Source: Atlantibacter subterraneus (GTDB taxonomy: Bacteria; Pseudomonadota; Gammaproteobacteria; Enterobacterales; Enterobacteriaceae). Taken from it: 64,000 bases of DNA. The notes beneath the pieces are model-generated. The model ran no database searches and was not told the DNA's origin. It worked only from the letters and a program-made list of their open reading frames with translations. Where the stretch lies: the NCBI RefSeq assembly GCF_027853245.1, contig NZ_JAPTZM010000006.1; one strand, written 5' to 3'. Positions 35,450-43,490 of this stretch are shown here, in pieces. The first letter of the stretch is position 1. The number at the start of each line of letters is the position of its first letter. The translations under genes and the position numbers were made by a program.

Positions 35450-35470
35450 TTTGTATTGTATTTGTATTGT
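35450..35470. promoter_or_regulatory. Tandem direct repeats between mngA and mngR
   Basis: TTTGTATTGT occurs twice (35450-35459 and 35461-35470), offset by 11 bases or one helical turn. A CRP-like half site TGTGA is at 35424. The position between divergent mngA and mngR makes the repeats a likely MngR binding region. Confidence 0.55.
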
Positions 35471-35537
35471 TTACTATTCCACACGATCTGCCAGAATCGT
35501 TAAATTGTGTGCAAAGGGTATTAATCAGGAGTGAGAA

Positions 35538-36254
35538 ATGGCGCTGAAGCCGATGTATCGTCAGATCGCGGATGCGATTGGGCAGCAGATCGAACAGGGG
35601 CTGTTAAAACCCGGCGACGCGCTGCCCACTGAATCAGCCTTGCAGGCGCAGTTTGGCGTCAGCCGGGTGACGGTGCGCCAGGCGCTGAAACAGCTTACCG
35701 AGCAGAATGTGATTGAGAGCATCCAGGGCAGCGGGACCTATGTAAAGGAGGAGCGGGTCAATTACGATATTTACCAGCTCACCAGCTTTTACGAAAAACT
35801 GGCCGACCGGAACGTTGAAACCCACAGCGAGGTATTAACCTTCGAAGTGATTAACCCGGATCCGCACCTCGCCGGGCGGTTAGATCTGACCGAAAGTGAC
35901 AAGGTCTGGCACGTTAAGCGGCTGCGGTTCATTAAGCAAAAAGCGGTCACGCTGGAGGAGACCTGGATGCCGCTGGCGCTGTTCCCGGATCTCACCTGGG
36001 AAGTGATGGAGAAATCCAAATATCACTACATAGAAGTGGTGAAAAAAATGGTGATCGACCGCAGCGAACAGGAGATTCTGGCGGTGATGCCGACGCCGGA
36101 AGTGGCGAAAGCCCTGAGTCTCGATCCGGCGCGTCCGACGCTGGAAAAAGTCTCGCGTGGGTTTTTAAAAGACGGCAAGGTGTTTGAGTACAGCCGGAAT
36201 ATCTTCAAGAGCGACGATTATAAATTCACGCTGGTCGCCCGGCGACGCCATTAA
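35538..36254 (+). CDS. mngR: GntR-family repressor of the mannosylglycerate genes
   Basis: HutC-subfamily GntR regulator, 238 residues. The N-terminal winged helix covers about residues 5-72 (YRQIADAIGQQIEQG; ALPTESALQAQFGVSRVTVRQAL), followed by a UTRA effector domain whose stretch LEETWMPLALFPDLTWEVME is shared with E. coli MngR (FarR). Expected to repress mngAB and its own gene; the effector is probably the phosphorylated sugar. Its stop abuts the terminator of the convergent suc operon. Confidence 0.92.
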   Translation: MALKPMYRQIADAIGQQIEQGLLKPGDALPTESALQAQFGVSRVTVRQALKQLTEQNVIESIQGSGTYVKEERVNYDIYQLTSFYEKLADRNVETHSEVLTFEVINPDPHLAGRLDLTESDKVWHVKRLRFIKQKAVTLEETWMPLALFPDLTWEVMEKSKYHYIEVVKKMVIDRSEQEILAVMPTPEVAKALSLDPARPTLEKVSRGFLKDGKVFEYSRNIFKSDDYKFTLVARRRH

Positions 36255-36342
36255 AAAAGGCCACCCAAGGGTGGCCAACCATGTCGAAGAGTCAATTATT
36301 ATTCTACAAATTTCCCCGCCGAAACGGGGAAATGAGGGTTTG
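36253..36342 (-). ncRNA. sucD 3' UTR with terminator; candidate SdhX-type small RNA
   Basis: After sucD, read leftward, come a hairpin TTTCCCCG/CGGGGAAA (36311-36332), a single-stranded A/T-rich stretch with GACTCTTCGACATGG, then the strong terminator GGCCACC/GGTGGCC with six T (36253-36278). In E. coli the same 3' UTR of sdhCDAB-sucABCD is processed into the Hfq-bound RNA SdhX (RybD). Location and layout fit; identity of the seed was not checked. Confidence 0.55.
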
Positions 36343-37209
36343 TTACAGAATCGACTTCAGCGCGTCGCCGATATCGGCCAGGCTGCGAACGGTTTTCACG
36401 CCCGCGGCTTCCAGCGCAGCGAATTTCTCATCCGCCGTACCTTTACCACCAGCAATGATCGCGCCCGCGTGGCCCATACGCTTGCCTTTCGGCGCGGTTA
36501 CGCCAGCGATATAGCCGACAACCGGTTTGGTCACGTGATCTTTGATGTACGCCGCCGCTTCTTCTTCAGCGCTGCCGCCGATCTCGCCGATCATCACGAT
36601 CGCTTCGGTCTGCGGATCTTCCTGGAACAGTTTCAGGATATCGATGAAGTTGGAGCCCGGGATCGGGTCGCCGCCGATGCCCACACAGGTGGACTGGCCG
36701 AAGCCGTAATCGGTGGTCTGTTTAACCGCTTCATAGGTCAGGGTGCCAGAACGGGACACGATGCCCACTTTACCCGGCTTGTGAATGTGGCCCGGCATGA
36801 TGCCGATTTTGCATTCGCCTGGGGTGATCACGCCCGGGCAGTTTGGTCCAATCATGCGCACGCCCGCTTCGTCCAGCTTCACTTTCACGGTCAGCATATC
36901 CAGGGTCGGAATGCCTTCGGTGATGGTGATAATCAGTTTGATGCCTGCATCGATCGCTTCCAGGATGGAGTCTTTGCAGAACGGAGCCGGAACGTAGATC
37001 ACCGAGGCGGTCGCGCCAGTAGCTTCTACCGCTTCACGCACGGTGTTAAACACCGGCAGGCCGAGGTGGGTGGTGCCGCCCTTGCCCGGGGTCACGCCGC
37101 CAACCATCTGGGTGCCGTAAGCAATCGCCTGCTCGGAGTGGAAAGTCCCCTGGCTGCCGGTAAAGCCCTGGCAGATCACCTTGGTGTTTTTATCGATTAA
37201 AACAGACAT
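36343..37209 (-). CDS. sucD: Succinyl-CoA synthetase alpha subunit
   Basis: ADP-forming subunit that carries the phosphohistidine in the TCA step from succinyl-CoA to succinate. The 288-residue protein has the CoA-binding GFTGSQGTFHSEQA (about 15-28) and the active-site histidine in GHAGAIIAGGKG (near residue 246). Its start overlaps the sucC stop by one base. Last gene of the sdh-suc operon. Confidence 0.97.
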   Translation of the reverse strand: MSVLIDKNTKVICQGFTGSQGTFHSEQAIAYGTQMVGGVTPGKGGTTHLGLPVFNTVREAVEATGATASVIYVPAPFCKDSILEAIDAGIKLIITITEGIPTLDMLTVKVKLDEAGVRMIGPNCPGVITPGECKIGIMPGHIHKPGKVGIVSRSGTLTYEAVKQTTDYGFGQSTCVGIGGDPIPGSNFIDILKLFQEDPQTEAIVMIGEIGGSAEEEAAAYIKDHVTKPVVGYIAGVTAPKGKRMGHAGAIIAGGKGTADEKFAALEAAGVKTVRSLADIGDALKSIL

Positions 37210-38375
37210 TATTTCCCCTCCACTGCGGCAACAACCTGCTGAGCTGCATCCGTCAGACTTTTCGCTGCAATAATATTCAGGCCGCTGTCAGCCAGACGCT
37301 GTGCGCCCAGCTCGGCGTTGTTCCCTTCCAGACGCACCACGACCGGCACGTTGACGCCCACTTCTTCTACCGCGCCGATAATACCGTCGGCGATCAGGTC
37401 GCAACGGACGATACCGCCGAAAATGTTCACCAGAACGGCTTTCACTTTCTCATCAGACAGAATGATTTTGAACGCTTCGGTTACGCGCTCTTTGGTTGCG
37501 CCGCCGCCTACGTCGAGGAAGTTAGCCGGTTCGCCGCCGTGCAGTTTAACGATGTCCATGGTGCCCATCGCCAGGCCTGCACCGTTAACCATGCAACCGA
37601 TGTTGCCGTCCAGCGCCACGTAGTTCAGTTCCCACTGTGCAGCGTGCGCTTCGCGGGCGTCTTCCTGGCTGTGGTCGCGCATTTCACGCAGATCCGGCTG
37701 GCGGAACAGCGCGTTGCCGTCAGCGCCCAGTTTGCCATCGAGGCACACCAGATCGCCCTGCTTAGTGATCACCAGCGGGTTGATTTCGATCAGCGCCAGG
37801 TCGCGCTCAAGGAAAATGTTCGCCAGGCCCATGAAGATCTTGGTGAACTGCTGAATTTGTTTGCCTTCCAGACCCAGTTTGAACGCCAGTTCGCGTCCCT
37901 GATACGGCATCGGGCCGGTCAGCGGATCGAGAGGCATTTTGTGGATCAGGTGCGGGGTTTTCTCCGCCACGGTTTCGATTTCCACGCCGCCTTCGGTGGA
38001 AGCCATGAACACCACGCGACGGGTGCTGCGGTCAACAACCGCGCCCAGGTACAGCTCTTTATCGATATCGGTCGCGGCTTCAACCAGGATCTGGTTAACC
38101 GGCTGGCCGTTAGCGTCTGTTTGGTAGGTCACCAGGCGTTTGCCCAGCCACTGCTCGGCAAATGCGCGAATTTCTTCTTTGCTGTTAACTACTTTCACAC
38201 CGCCCGCTTTACCGCGGCCACCAGCGTGAACCTGACATTTTACTACCCACGGGCCTGCGCCGATTTTAGACGCGGCCTCTTCTGCTTCACGCGGGGTATT
38301 ACAGGCGTAACCCACCGGTGCCGGTAAGCCAGATCTGGCAAACAGTTGTTTCGCCTGATATTCGTGTAAGTTCAT
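37209..38375 (-). CDS. sucC: Succinyl-CoA synthetase beta subunit
   Basis: Nucleotide-binding subunit with an ATP-grasp fold, 388 residues. The ATP-grasp stretch KCQVHAGGRGKAGGVK (about 46-61) and the succinate-site motif GGIVRCD near residue 320 are present. MNLHEYQAKQLF is the true start; a longer in-frame extension of 16 residues has no family support. The nucleotide choice (ATP or GTP) is not decided by sequence. Confidence 0.97.
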   Translation of the reverse strand: MNLHEYQAKQLFARSGLPAPVGYACNTPREAEEAASKIGAGPWVVKCQVHAGGRGKAGGVKVVNSKEEIRAFAEQWLGKRLVTYQTDANGQPVNQILVEAATDIDKELYLGAVVDRSTRRVVFMASTEGGVEIETVAEKTPHLIHKMPLDPLTGPMPYQGRELAFKLGLEGKQIQQFTKIFMGLANIFLERDLALIEINPLVITKQGDLVCLDGKLGADGNALFRQPDLREMRDHSQEDAREAHAAQWELNYVALDGNIGCMVNGAGLAMGTMDIVKLHGGEPANFLDVGGGATKERVTEAFKIILSDEKVKAVLVNIFGGIVRCDLIADGIIGAVEEVGVNVPVVVRLEGNNAELGAQRLADSGLNIIAAKSLTDAAQQVVAAVEGK

Positions 38376-38484
38376 GTGTTCTATCCATCCTTCAGGTAAA
38401 CCTGTCGCTGAATCTACGTTCAACTACAGGGCAGGTGATGTTTATCAGCCCGCCGGCACTGCCAGCGGGCCTTATGCATTGGCT

Positions 38485-39714
38485 CTACACGTCCAACAGC
38501 AGACGGGTCGGATCTTCCAGCAGCTCTTTAATCGCCACCAGGAAGCCCACGGATTCGCGGCCATCGATCAGACGGTGATCGTAAGAGAGCGCCAGGTACA
38601 TCATCGGCAGGATCTCAACTTTACCGTCAACCGCCATCGGGCGATCTTTAATGGCGTGCATACCGAGGATCGCGCTCTGCGGCGGGTTGATGATCGGGGT
38701 GGACATCAGGGAACCGAACACGCCGCCATTGGTGATGGTGAAGTTACCGCCGGTCAGGTCTTCAACGGTCAGTTTGCCGTCGCGCCCTTTCAGCGCCAGT
38801 TCTTTGATGCGTTTTTCGACATCCGCCATGCCCAGCGCGTCAACGTCACGCAGGACCGGAGTCACCAGGCCGCGCGGCGTAGAAACCGCCATACTGACGT
38901 CGAAGTAGTTGTGGTACACCACGTCTTCGCCGTCGATGGAGGCGTTGACTTCCGGATAGCGTTTCAGCGCTTCAACCACGGCTTTCACGTAGAAAGACAT
39001 AAAGCCCAGACGGATGCCGTGACGTTTTTCAAACGCGTCGCCGTACTGCTTACGCAGATCCATGATCGGCTTCATGTTCACTTCGTTAAACGTGGTGAGC
39101 ATGGCGGTGGAGTTTTTGGCTTCCAGCAGACGCTCGGCCACGCGCTTACGCAGACGGGTCATCGGCACGCGTTTTTCAGAGCGGCCAGCCAGCTGTGGCT
39201 GCTGCTGCGCGCTGGCGGCGGCAGGCTCTGCGGCTTTCGGCGCGTCAGCGTTACCGGCTTTTGCCAGGTGTTTTTCCACGTCTTCACGGGTCAGACGGCC
39301 ACCGACGCCGGTGCCTTTGATGTCGCTGGCTTCCAGCGAGTGCTCGGCCAGCAGGCGACGGATCGCCGGGCTGAGCGCATCGTTATTTTGTTCTTCGAGT
39401 GAGGCCTGCTGACGCTGGGCCGGAGTCGATTCCTTCGCTTCTGCTTTCGCGCCGCTCTCTTTACCTGCGCTGTTGCCTTCACGCAGGCGACCCAGGATCT
39501 GGCGAGAGGTCACGGTGGTGCCCTCTTCTTCCAGAACTGCGTCCAGAATGCCGTCCGCCGATGCCGGAACTTCCAGAACCACTTTGTCAGTTTCGATTTC
39601 TACCAGAACCTCGTCGCGGGTTACCGCATCACCCGGTTTTTTATGCCAGGTGGCGACAGTTGCATCGGCAACGGATTCAGGCAGGTCAGGGACAAGAATA
39701 TCTACGCTACTCAT
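38485..39714 (-). CDS. sucB: 2-oxoglutarate dehydrogenase E2 (dihydrolipoyl succinyltransferase)
   Basis: Core of the 2-oxoglutarate dehydrogenase complex, 409 residues. An N-terminal lipoyl domain carries the lipoylated Lys in VEIETDKVVLEV (near residue 44). A peripheral subunit-binding domain (SPAIRRLLAEHSLEASDIKGTGVGGRLTREDV, about 113-145) and the acyltransferase domain with active-site LSYDHRLIDGRE near the C-terminus follow. The linker after the lipoyl domain is Lys/Ala/Glu-rich. It begins 14 bases after sucA. Confidence 0.97.
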   Translation of the reverse strand: MSSVDILVPDLPESVADATVATWHKKPGDAVTRDEVLVEIETDKVVLEVPASADGILDAVLEEEGTTVTSRQILGRLREGNSAGKESGAKAEAKESTPAQRQQASLEEQNNDALSPAIRRLLAEHSLEASDIKGTGVGGRLTREDVEKHLAKAGNADAPKAAEPAAASAQQQPQLAGRSEKRVPMTRLRKRVAERLLEAKNSTAMLTTFNEVNMKPIMDLRKQYGDAFEKRHGIRLGFMSFYVKAVVEALKRYPEVNASIDGEDVVYHNYFDVSMAVSTPRGLVTPVLRDVDALGMADVEKRIKELALKGRDGKLTVEDLTGGNFTITNGGVFGSLMSTPIINPPQSAILGMHAIKDRPMAVDGKVEILPMMYLALSYDHRLIDGRESVGFLVAIKELLEDPTRLLLDV

Positions 39715-39728
39715 TATTTATCCTTTAA

Positions 39729-42536
39729 TTAATCGACGTTCAGCGCGTCATTGACCAGATCTTGCTGCTGTTTCTGGTGAACGGACATATATCCTACCGC
39801 CGGAGAGGCGGAGGCCGGGCGGCCTGCGTAACGCAGTGCAGAACCAAACGGAATCACTTCGCGGAAATGGTGCTGGCTGCAATACCAGGCGCCCTGGTTT
39901 AATGGCTCTTCCTGACACCAGACAAAATCATGTACATGCGCGTACGGCTTTAAGACTTCCTGCACGGCCTGGACCGGGAAAGGATAAAGCTGTTCGATAC
40001 GCACAATGGCGACATCTTTCTGATCGTTCTTACGGCGCTGTTCCAGTAAGTCGTAATAGACTTTACCTGAACAGAGCACCACGCGTTTCACTGCTTTCGG
40101 GTCCAGCTCGTCAATTTCGCCAATTGCCGGCAGGAACGCGCCGTTAGCCAGTTCGTCCAGCGAAGAGACGGCCAGCGGGTGACGCAGCAGGGATTTCGGC
40201 GACATCACCACCAGCGGGCGACGCATACCGCGCAGCGCCTGGCGACGCAGCATGTGGTATACCTGCGCCGGAGTCGACGGGACGCACACCTGCATGTTCT
40301 GCTCGGCGCAAAGTTGCAGATAACGCTCCAGACGCGCGGAGGAGTGCTCCGGACCCTGGCCTTCGTAGCCGTGCGGCAGCAGCATCACCAGGCCACACAT
40401 CCGGCCCCATTTCTGCTCGCCGGAGGAGATGAACTGGTCGATAACCACCTGCGCGCCGTTGGCGAAGTCGCCGAACTGGGCTTCCCAGATGGTCAGCGTG
40501 CGCGGCTCTGCGGTAGCGTAACCGTATTCAAACGCCAGCACTGCTTCTTCAGAGAGCACCGAGTCCCAGACGCGGAACGGGCCCTGGCCGTTGTGTACGT
40601 GCGACAGCGGGGTCCAGGTGGAGCCGTTGGTCTGGTTGTGGATCACCGCGTGGCGGTGGAAGAACGTACCGCGACCGGAGTCTTCGCCCGACAGGCGAAT
40701 CGGAATGCCTTCATCAACCAGGGTAGCGTAAGCCAGGTTTTCCGCGCCGCCCCAGTCGAACGGTTTTTCACCGTTAGCCATCAGTTGGCGGTCGCTGTAG
40801 ATTTTCGCCACGCGCGACTGCATTTCGATGGTGTCCGGCACGGTGCTGATGCGTTTTGCCAGCTCCTGCAGACGCTTCATTTCCACTTTATTCGGATACG
40901 CTTCATCCCAGTCGTGGTTGAGGTACGGCGACCAGGTGAAGGAGTGCATGTTCATCGGACGCCACTCTTTCACCACACACTCGCCGGCATCCAGCGCATC
41001 GCGGTAAAGGTTAACCATCTCGGTGGCGTCTTCCAGCGTCGCGACTTTTTCCTGCTCCAGCTTGTCAGCGTAGATTTTGCGCGGCGTCGGGTGCTTTTTG
41101 ATTTTCTGGTACATCAGCGGCTGGGTTGCGCTCGGCTCGTCGGCTTCGTTGTGGCCGTGACGGCGGTAGCACACCAGGTCGATGAATACATCGCGTTTGA
41201 AGGTGTTACGGAAATCCAGCGCCAGACGGGTCACAAAAGCCACGGCTTCCGGATCGTCCGCGTTAACGTGGAAAATCGGTGCCTGAACCATCTTACCGAT
41301 ATCGGTGCAATACGGGGTAGAACGCGCGTCAAGCGGGTTGGAAGTGGTAAAGCCCACCTGGTTGTTGATCACGATGCGAACGGTACCGCCCACTTCGTAT
41401 CCGCGCGCTTTGGACATGTTCAGGGTTTCCTGAACCACGCCCTGACCGGTCACCGCGGCGTCGCCGTGAATGGTGATCGGCAGTACTTTGTTGCTGCTCG
41501 GCTCGTCCAGCCGATCCAGACGGGCACGTACCGAACCAATTACCACCGGGCTAACGATTTCCAGGTGCGACGGGTTAAACGCCAGCGCCAGGTGAACCAG
41601 GCCGCCTTCAGTTTCGATATCTGACGAGAAGCCCATGTGGTACTTCACGTCGCCGGTGCCAAGGTGTTCTTTGTGTTTGCCCGCGAACTCGTCGAACAGG
41701 TCCTGCGGTTTTTTACCCAGCACGTTAACCAGCACGTTAAGACGACCGCGGTGCGCCATACCCAGCACCACTTCACGCGTGCCGCTGTTGCCCGCGTGGC
41801 GAATCATCTCTTTCAGCATCGGGATCAGCGCGTCGCCGCCTTCCAGCGAGAAGCGTTTCGCGCCCGGGAACTTCGCGCCCAGGTAGCGCTCAAGGCCTTC
41901 GGCTGCGGTCAGCTCGCTCAGGAAGCGTTTCTTCTCTTCCGCTTTAAAGCTGGCGTGGCCGATGACGGATTCGATGCGCTGCTGGATCCAACGCTTCTCT
42001 TCCGTAGACGTGATATGCATGTACTCCGCACCGATTGAGCCGCCGTAGGTCTGTTTCAGGGCGTCGATCAAATCGGCGAGCTTCATGGTCTCTTTGCCGC
42101 CGGCAAAAGAGCCAACGTTAAAGGTTTCCTGTAAATCCGCTTCGCTCAGATTATGGAAAGCAGGCTCCAGGTCCGCCACACGTTCTTGCTGCCACAATCC
42201 CAGCGGATCGAGGTTGGCGTGTTGATGGCCTCTGAAACGCCAGGCGTTAATCAGCTGCAGGACTTTGACCTGTTTCGCGCCGGCGTCAGGGTCGGCGACT
42301 GAGGAGGTGTAACGTGAGGCATCCTTCGCCAGACGGCGGAAATAATCACGTGTTTTGGAATGGAATTGATCCGGTTTAGCCCCGGTGCCAGGCAGCTGCT
42401 GGAACATGGAGCGCCAGTGGGCGTCCACTGAATCAGGATCGGTTAAGAAGTCTTCATAGAGCTGTTCTATCCAACTTTGGTTTGCACCAGAGAGATAAGA
42501 AGAGTCCAGCCAGGCTTTCATTGCGCCGTTCTGCAT
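39729..42536 (-). CDS. sucA: 2-oxoglutarate dehydrogenase E1 component
   Basis: Thiamine diphosphate-dependent decarboxylase, 935 residues against 933 in E. coli. GMAHRGRLNVL (about residue 260) and GDAAVTGQGVVQETLNMS are the E1 signature and cofactor-binding regions; HGHNEADEPSATQP follows, and GGAENLAYATLVDEG begins the second half. The N-terminus MQNGAMKAWLDSSYLSG matches the family. It starts 221 bases after sdhB, behind a structured spacer. Confidence 0.97.
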   Translation of the reverse strand: MQNGAMKAWLDSSYLSGANQSWIEQLYEDFLTDPDSVDAHWRSMFQQLPGTGAKPDQFHSKTRDYFRRLAKDASRYTSSVADPDAGAKQVKVLQLINAWRFRGHQHANLDPLGLWQQERVADLEPAFHNLSEADLQETFNVGSFAGGKETMKLADLIDALKQTYGGSIGAEYMHITSTEEKRWIQQRIESVIGHASFKAEEKKRFLSELTAAEGLERYLGAKFPGAKRFSLEGGDALIPMLKEMIRHAGNSGTREVVLGMAHRGRLNVLVNVLGKKPQDLFDEFAGKHKEHLGTGDVKYHMGFSSDIETEGGLVHLALAFNPSHLEIVSPVVIGSVRARLDRLDEPSSNKVLPITIHGDAAVTGQGVVQETLNMSKARGYEVGGTVRIVINNQVGFTTSNPLDARSTPYCTDIGKMVQAPIFHVNADDPEAVAFVTRLALDFRNTFKRDVFIDLVCYRRHGHNEADEPSATQPLMYQKIKKHPTPRKIYADKLEQEKVATLEDATEMVNLYRDALDAGECVVKEWRPMNMHSFTWSPYLNHDWDEAYPNKVEMKRLQELAKRISTVPDTIEMQSRVAKIYSDRQLMANGEKPFDWGGAENLAYATLVDEGIPIRLSGEDSGRGTFFHRHAVIHNQTNGSTWTPLSHVHNGQGPFRVWDSVLSEEAVLAFEYGYATAEPRTLTIWEAQFGDFANGAQVVIDQFISSGEQKWGRMCGLVMLLPHGYEGQGPEHSSARLERYLQLCAEQNMQVCVPSTPAQVYHMLRRQALRGMRRPLVVMSPKSLLRHPLAVSSLDELANGAFLPAIGEIDELDPKAVKRVVLCSGKVYYDLLEQRRKNDQKDVAIVRIEQLYPFPVQAVQEVLKPYAHVHDFVWCQEEPLNQGAWYCSQHHFREVIPFGSALRYAGRPASASPAVGYMSVHQKQQQDLVNDALNVD

Positions 42537-42647
42537 CGTGATCCCTTAAGCATCTTATGCTTATTTCGCCATGGATAACTACAACGTACTTAGGGAGTAC
42601 GTAGTACCAGGGTTCACTTTTTGGGCTCTTGGTGGCCCGGTAAGGAA

Positions 42648-42682
42648 CCTTTAAAAACTGTCAACACGGCAGTTTTTAAAGG
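42648..42682. repeat. Long hairpin between sdhB and sucA
   Basis: Perfect 13-base arms CCTTTAAAAACTG and CAGTTTTTAAAGG around a nine-base loop. With one bulge the stem extends by five further pairs (AGGAA/TTCCT). It lies in the 221-base spacer inside the sdh-suc operon and may guide RNA processing or differential stability. Confidence 0.65.
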
Positions 42683-42724
42683 TTTCCTGCACTGGCGGAA
42701 AGCATAGCGCTAACCGCCCGTTTT

Positions 42725-42749
42725 GCCCGGTAAACACCGCTTACCGGGC
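42725..42749. repeat. REP-like palindrome after sdhB
   Basis: GCCCGGTAA-N7-TTACCGGGC is a perfect palindrome of the kind seen in enterobacterial REP elements, eight bases after the sdhB stop. A partial copy (GCCCGGTAAGG) lies at 42635. It probably stabilises the upstream sdh message. Confidence 0.6.
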
Positions 42750-42757
42750 GGGTTTTA

Positions 42758-43474
42758 TTACGCGCTGCGTTGCAACAGCATGGTCTTGATATGACCGATC
42801 GCCTTGGTCGGGTTCAGCCCTTTAGGGCAGACACTGACGCAATTCATAATGCTGTGGCAGCGGAATACGCTGAAAGCATCGCTCAAATTATCCAGACGGT
42901 TATCGGTTTCGGTATCGCGGCTGTCAATCAGGAAGCGATACGCGGCAAGCAGGCCTGCCGGGCCGATAAACTTATCCGGGTTCCACCAGAACGATGGGCA
43001 GGATGTGGAGCAGCAGGCGCACAGAATACACTCGTAGAGTCCATCCAGTTTTTCGCGCTGTTCCGGCATCTGCAAATGTTCGCGAGCGGGCGGATTTTGT
43101 CCATTATTCAACAAGTAAGGCTTAATCTTCTCATATTGAGTATAGAATTGCCCCATGTCTACCACCAAATCACGCACCACCGGCAAACCCGGCAGGGGAC
43201 GGATCACAATCTTCTGTTTTCCGTTGCCCAGCGCGGAGATCGGCGTAATGCACGCCAGACCGTTTTTACCGTTCATGTTCAGGCCATCGGAACCACACAC
43301 CCCTTCACGGCAGGAGCGGCGGAACGCCAGGGTGGGATCTTTTTCTTTCAGCTGGATAAGCGCATCCAGCAGCATCATGTCGCGCCCTTCTTCCCCTTCC
43401 AGGGTGTAATCCTGCATACGCGGCGCGTCGTCTACATCCGGGTTGTAGCGGTAAATGGAAAATTCAAGTTTCAT
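42758..43474 (-). CDS. sdhB: Succinate dehydrogenase iron-sulfur subunit
   Basis: Membrane-peripheral subunit with three iron-sulfur clusters that passes electrons from SdhA to ubiquinone. In 238 residues it has [2Fe-2S] ligands in SCREGVCGSDGLNMNGKNGLAC (about 54-75), and the later clusters use CILCACCSTSCPSFWW (about 149) with further cysteines in CHSIMNCVSVCPKGLNP. It follows sdhA by 16 bases. Confidence 0.97.
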   Translation of the reverse strand: MKLEFSIYRYNPDVDDAPRMQDYTLEGEEGRDMMLLDALIQLKEKDPTLAFRRSCREGVCGSDGLNMNGKNGLACITPISALGNGKQKIVIRPLPGLPVVRDLVVDMGQFYTQYEKIKPYLLNNGQNPPAREHLQMPEQREKLDGLYECILCACCSTSCPSFWWNPDKFIGPAGLLAAYRFLIDSRDTETDNRLDNLSDAFSVFRCHSIMNCVSVCPKGLNPTKAIGHIKTMLLQRSA

Positions 43475-43490
43475 CTGCCTGTCTCCGCGA

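Noticed and set aside
40179..41624. 481-residue open frame antisense to sucA
   Set aside because: A long shadow frame caused by GC-rich codon use in sucA. Its composition (Arg/His/Gln/Val-rich) matches other shadows, and sucA is certain.
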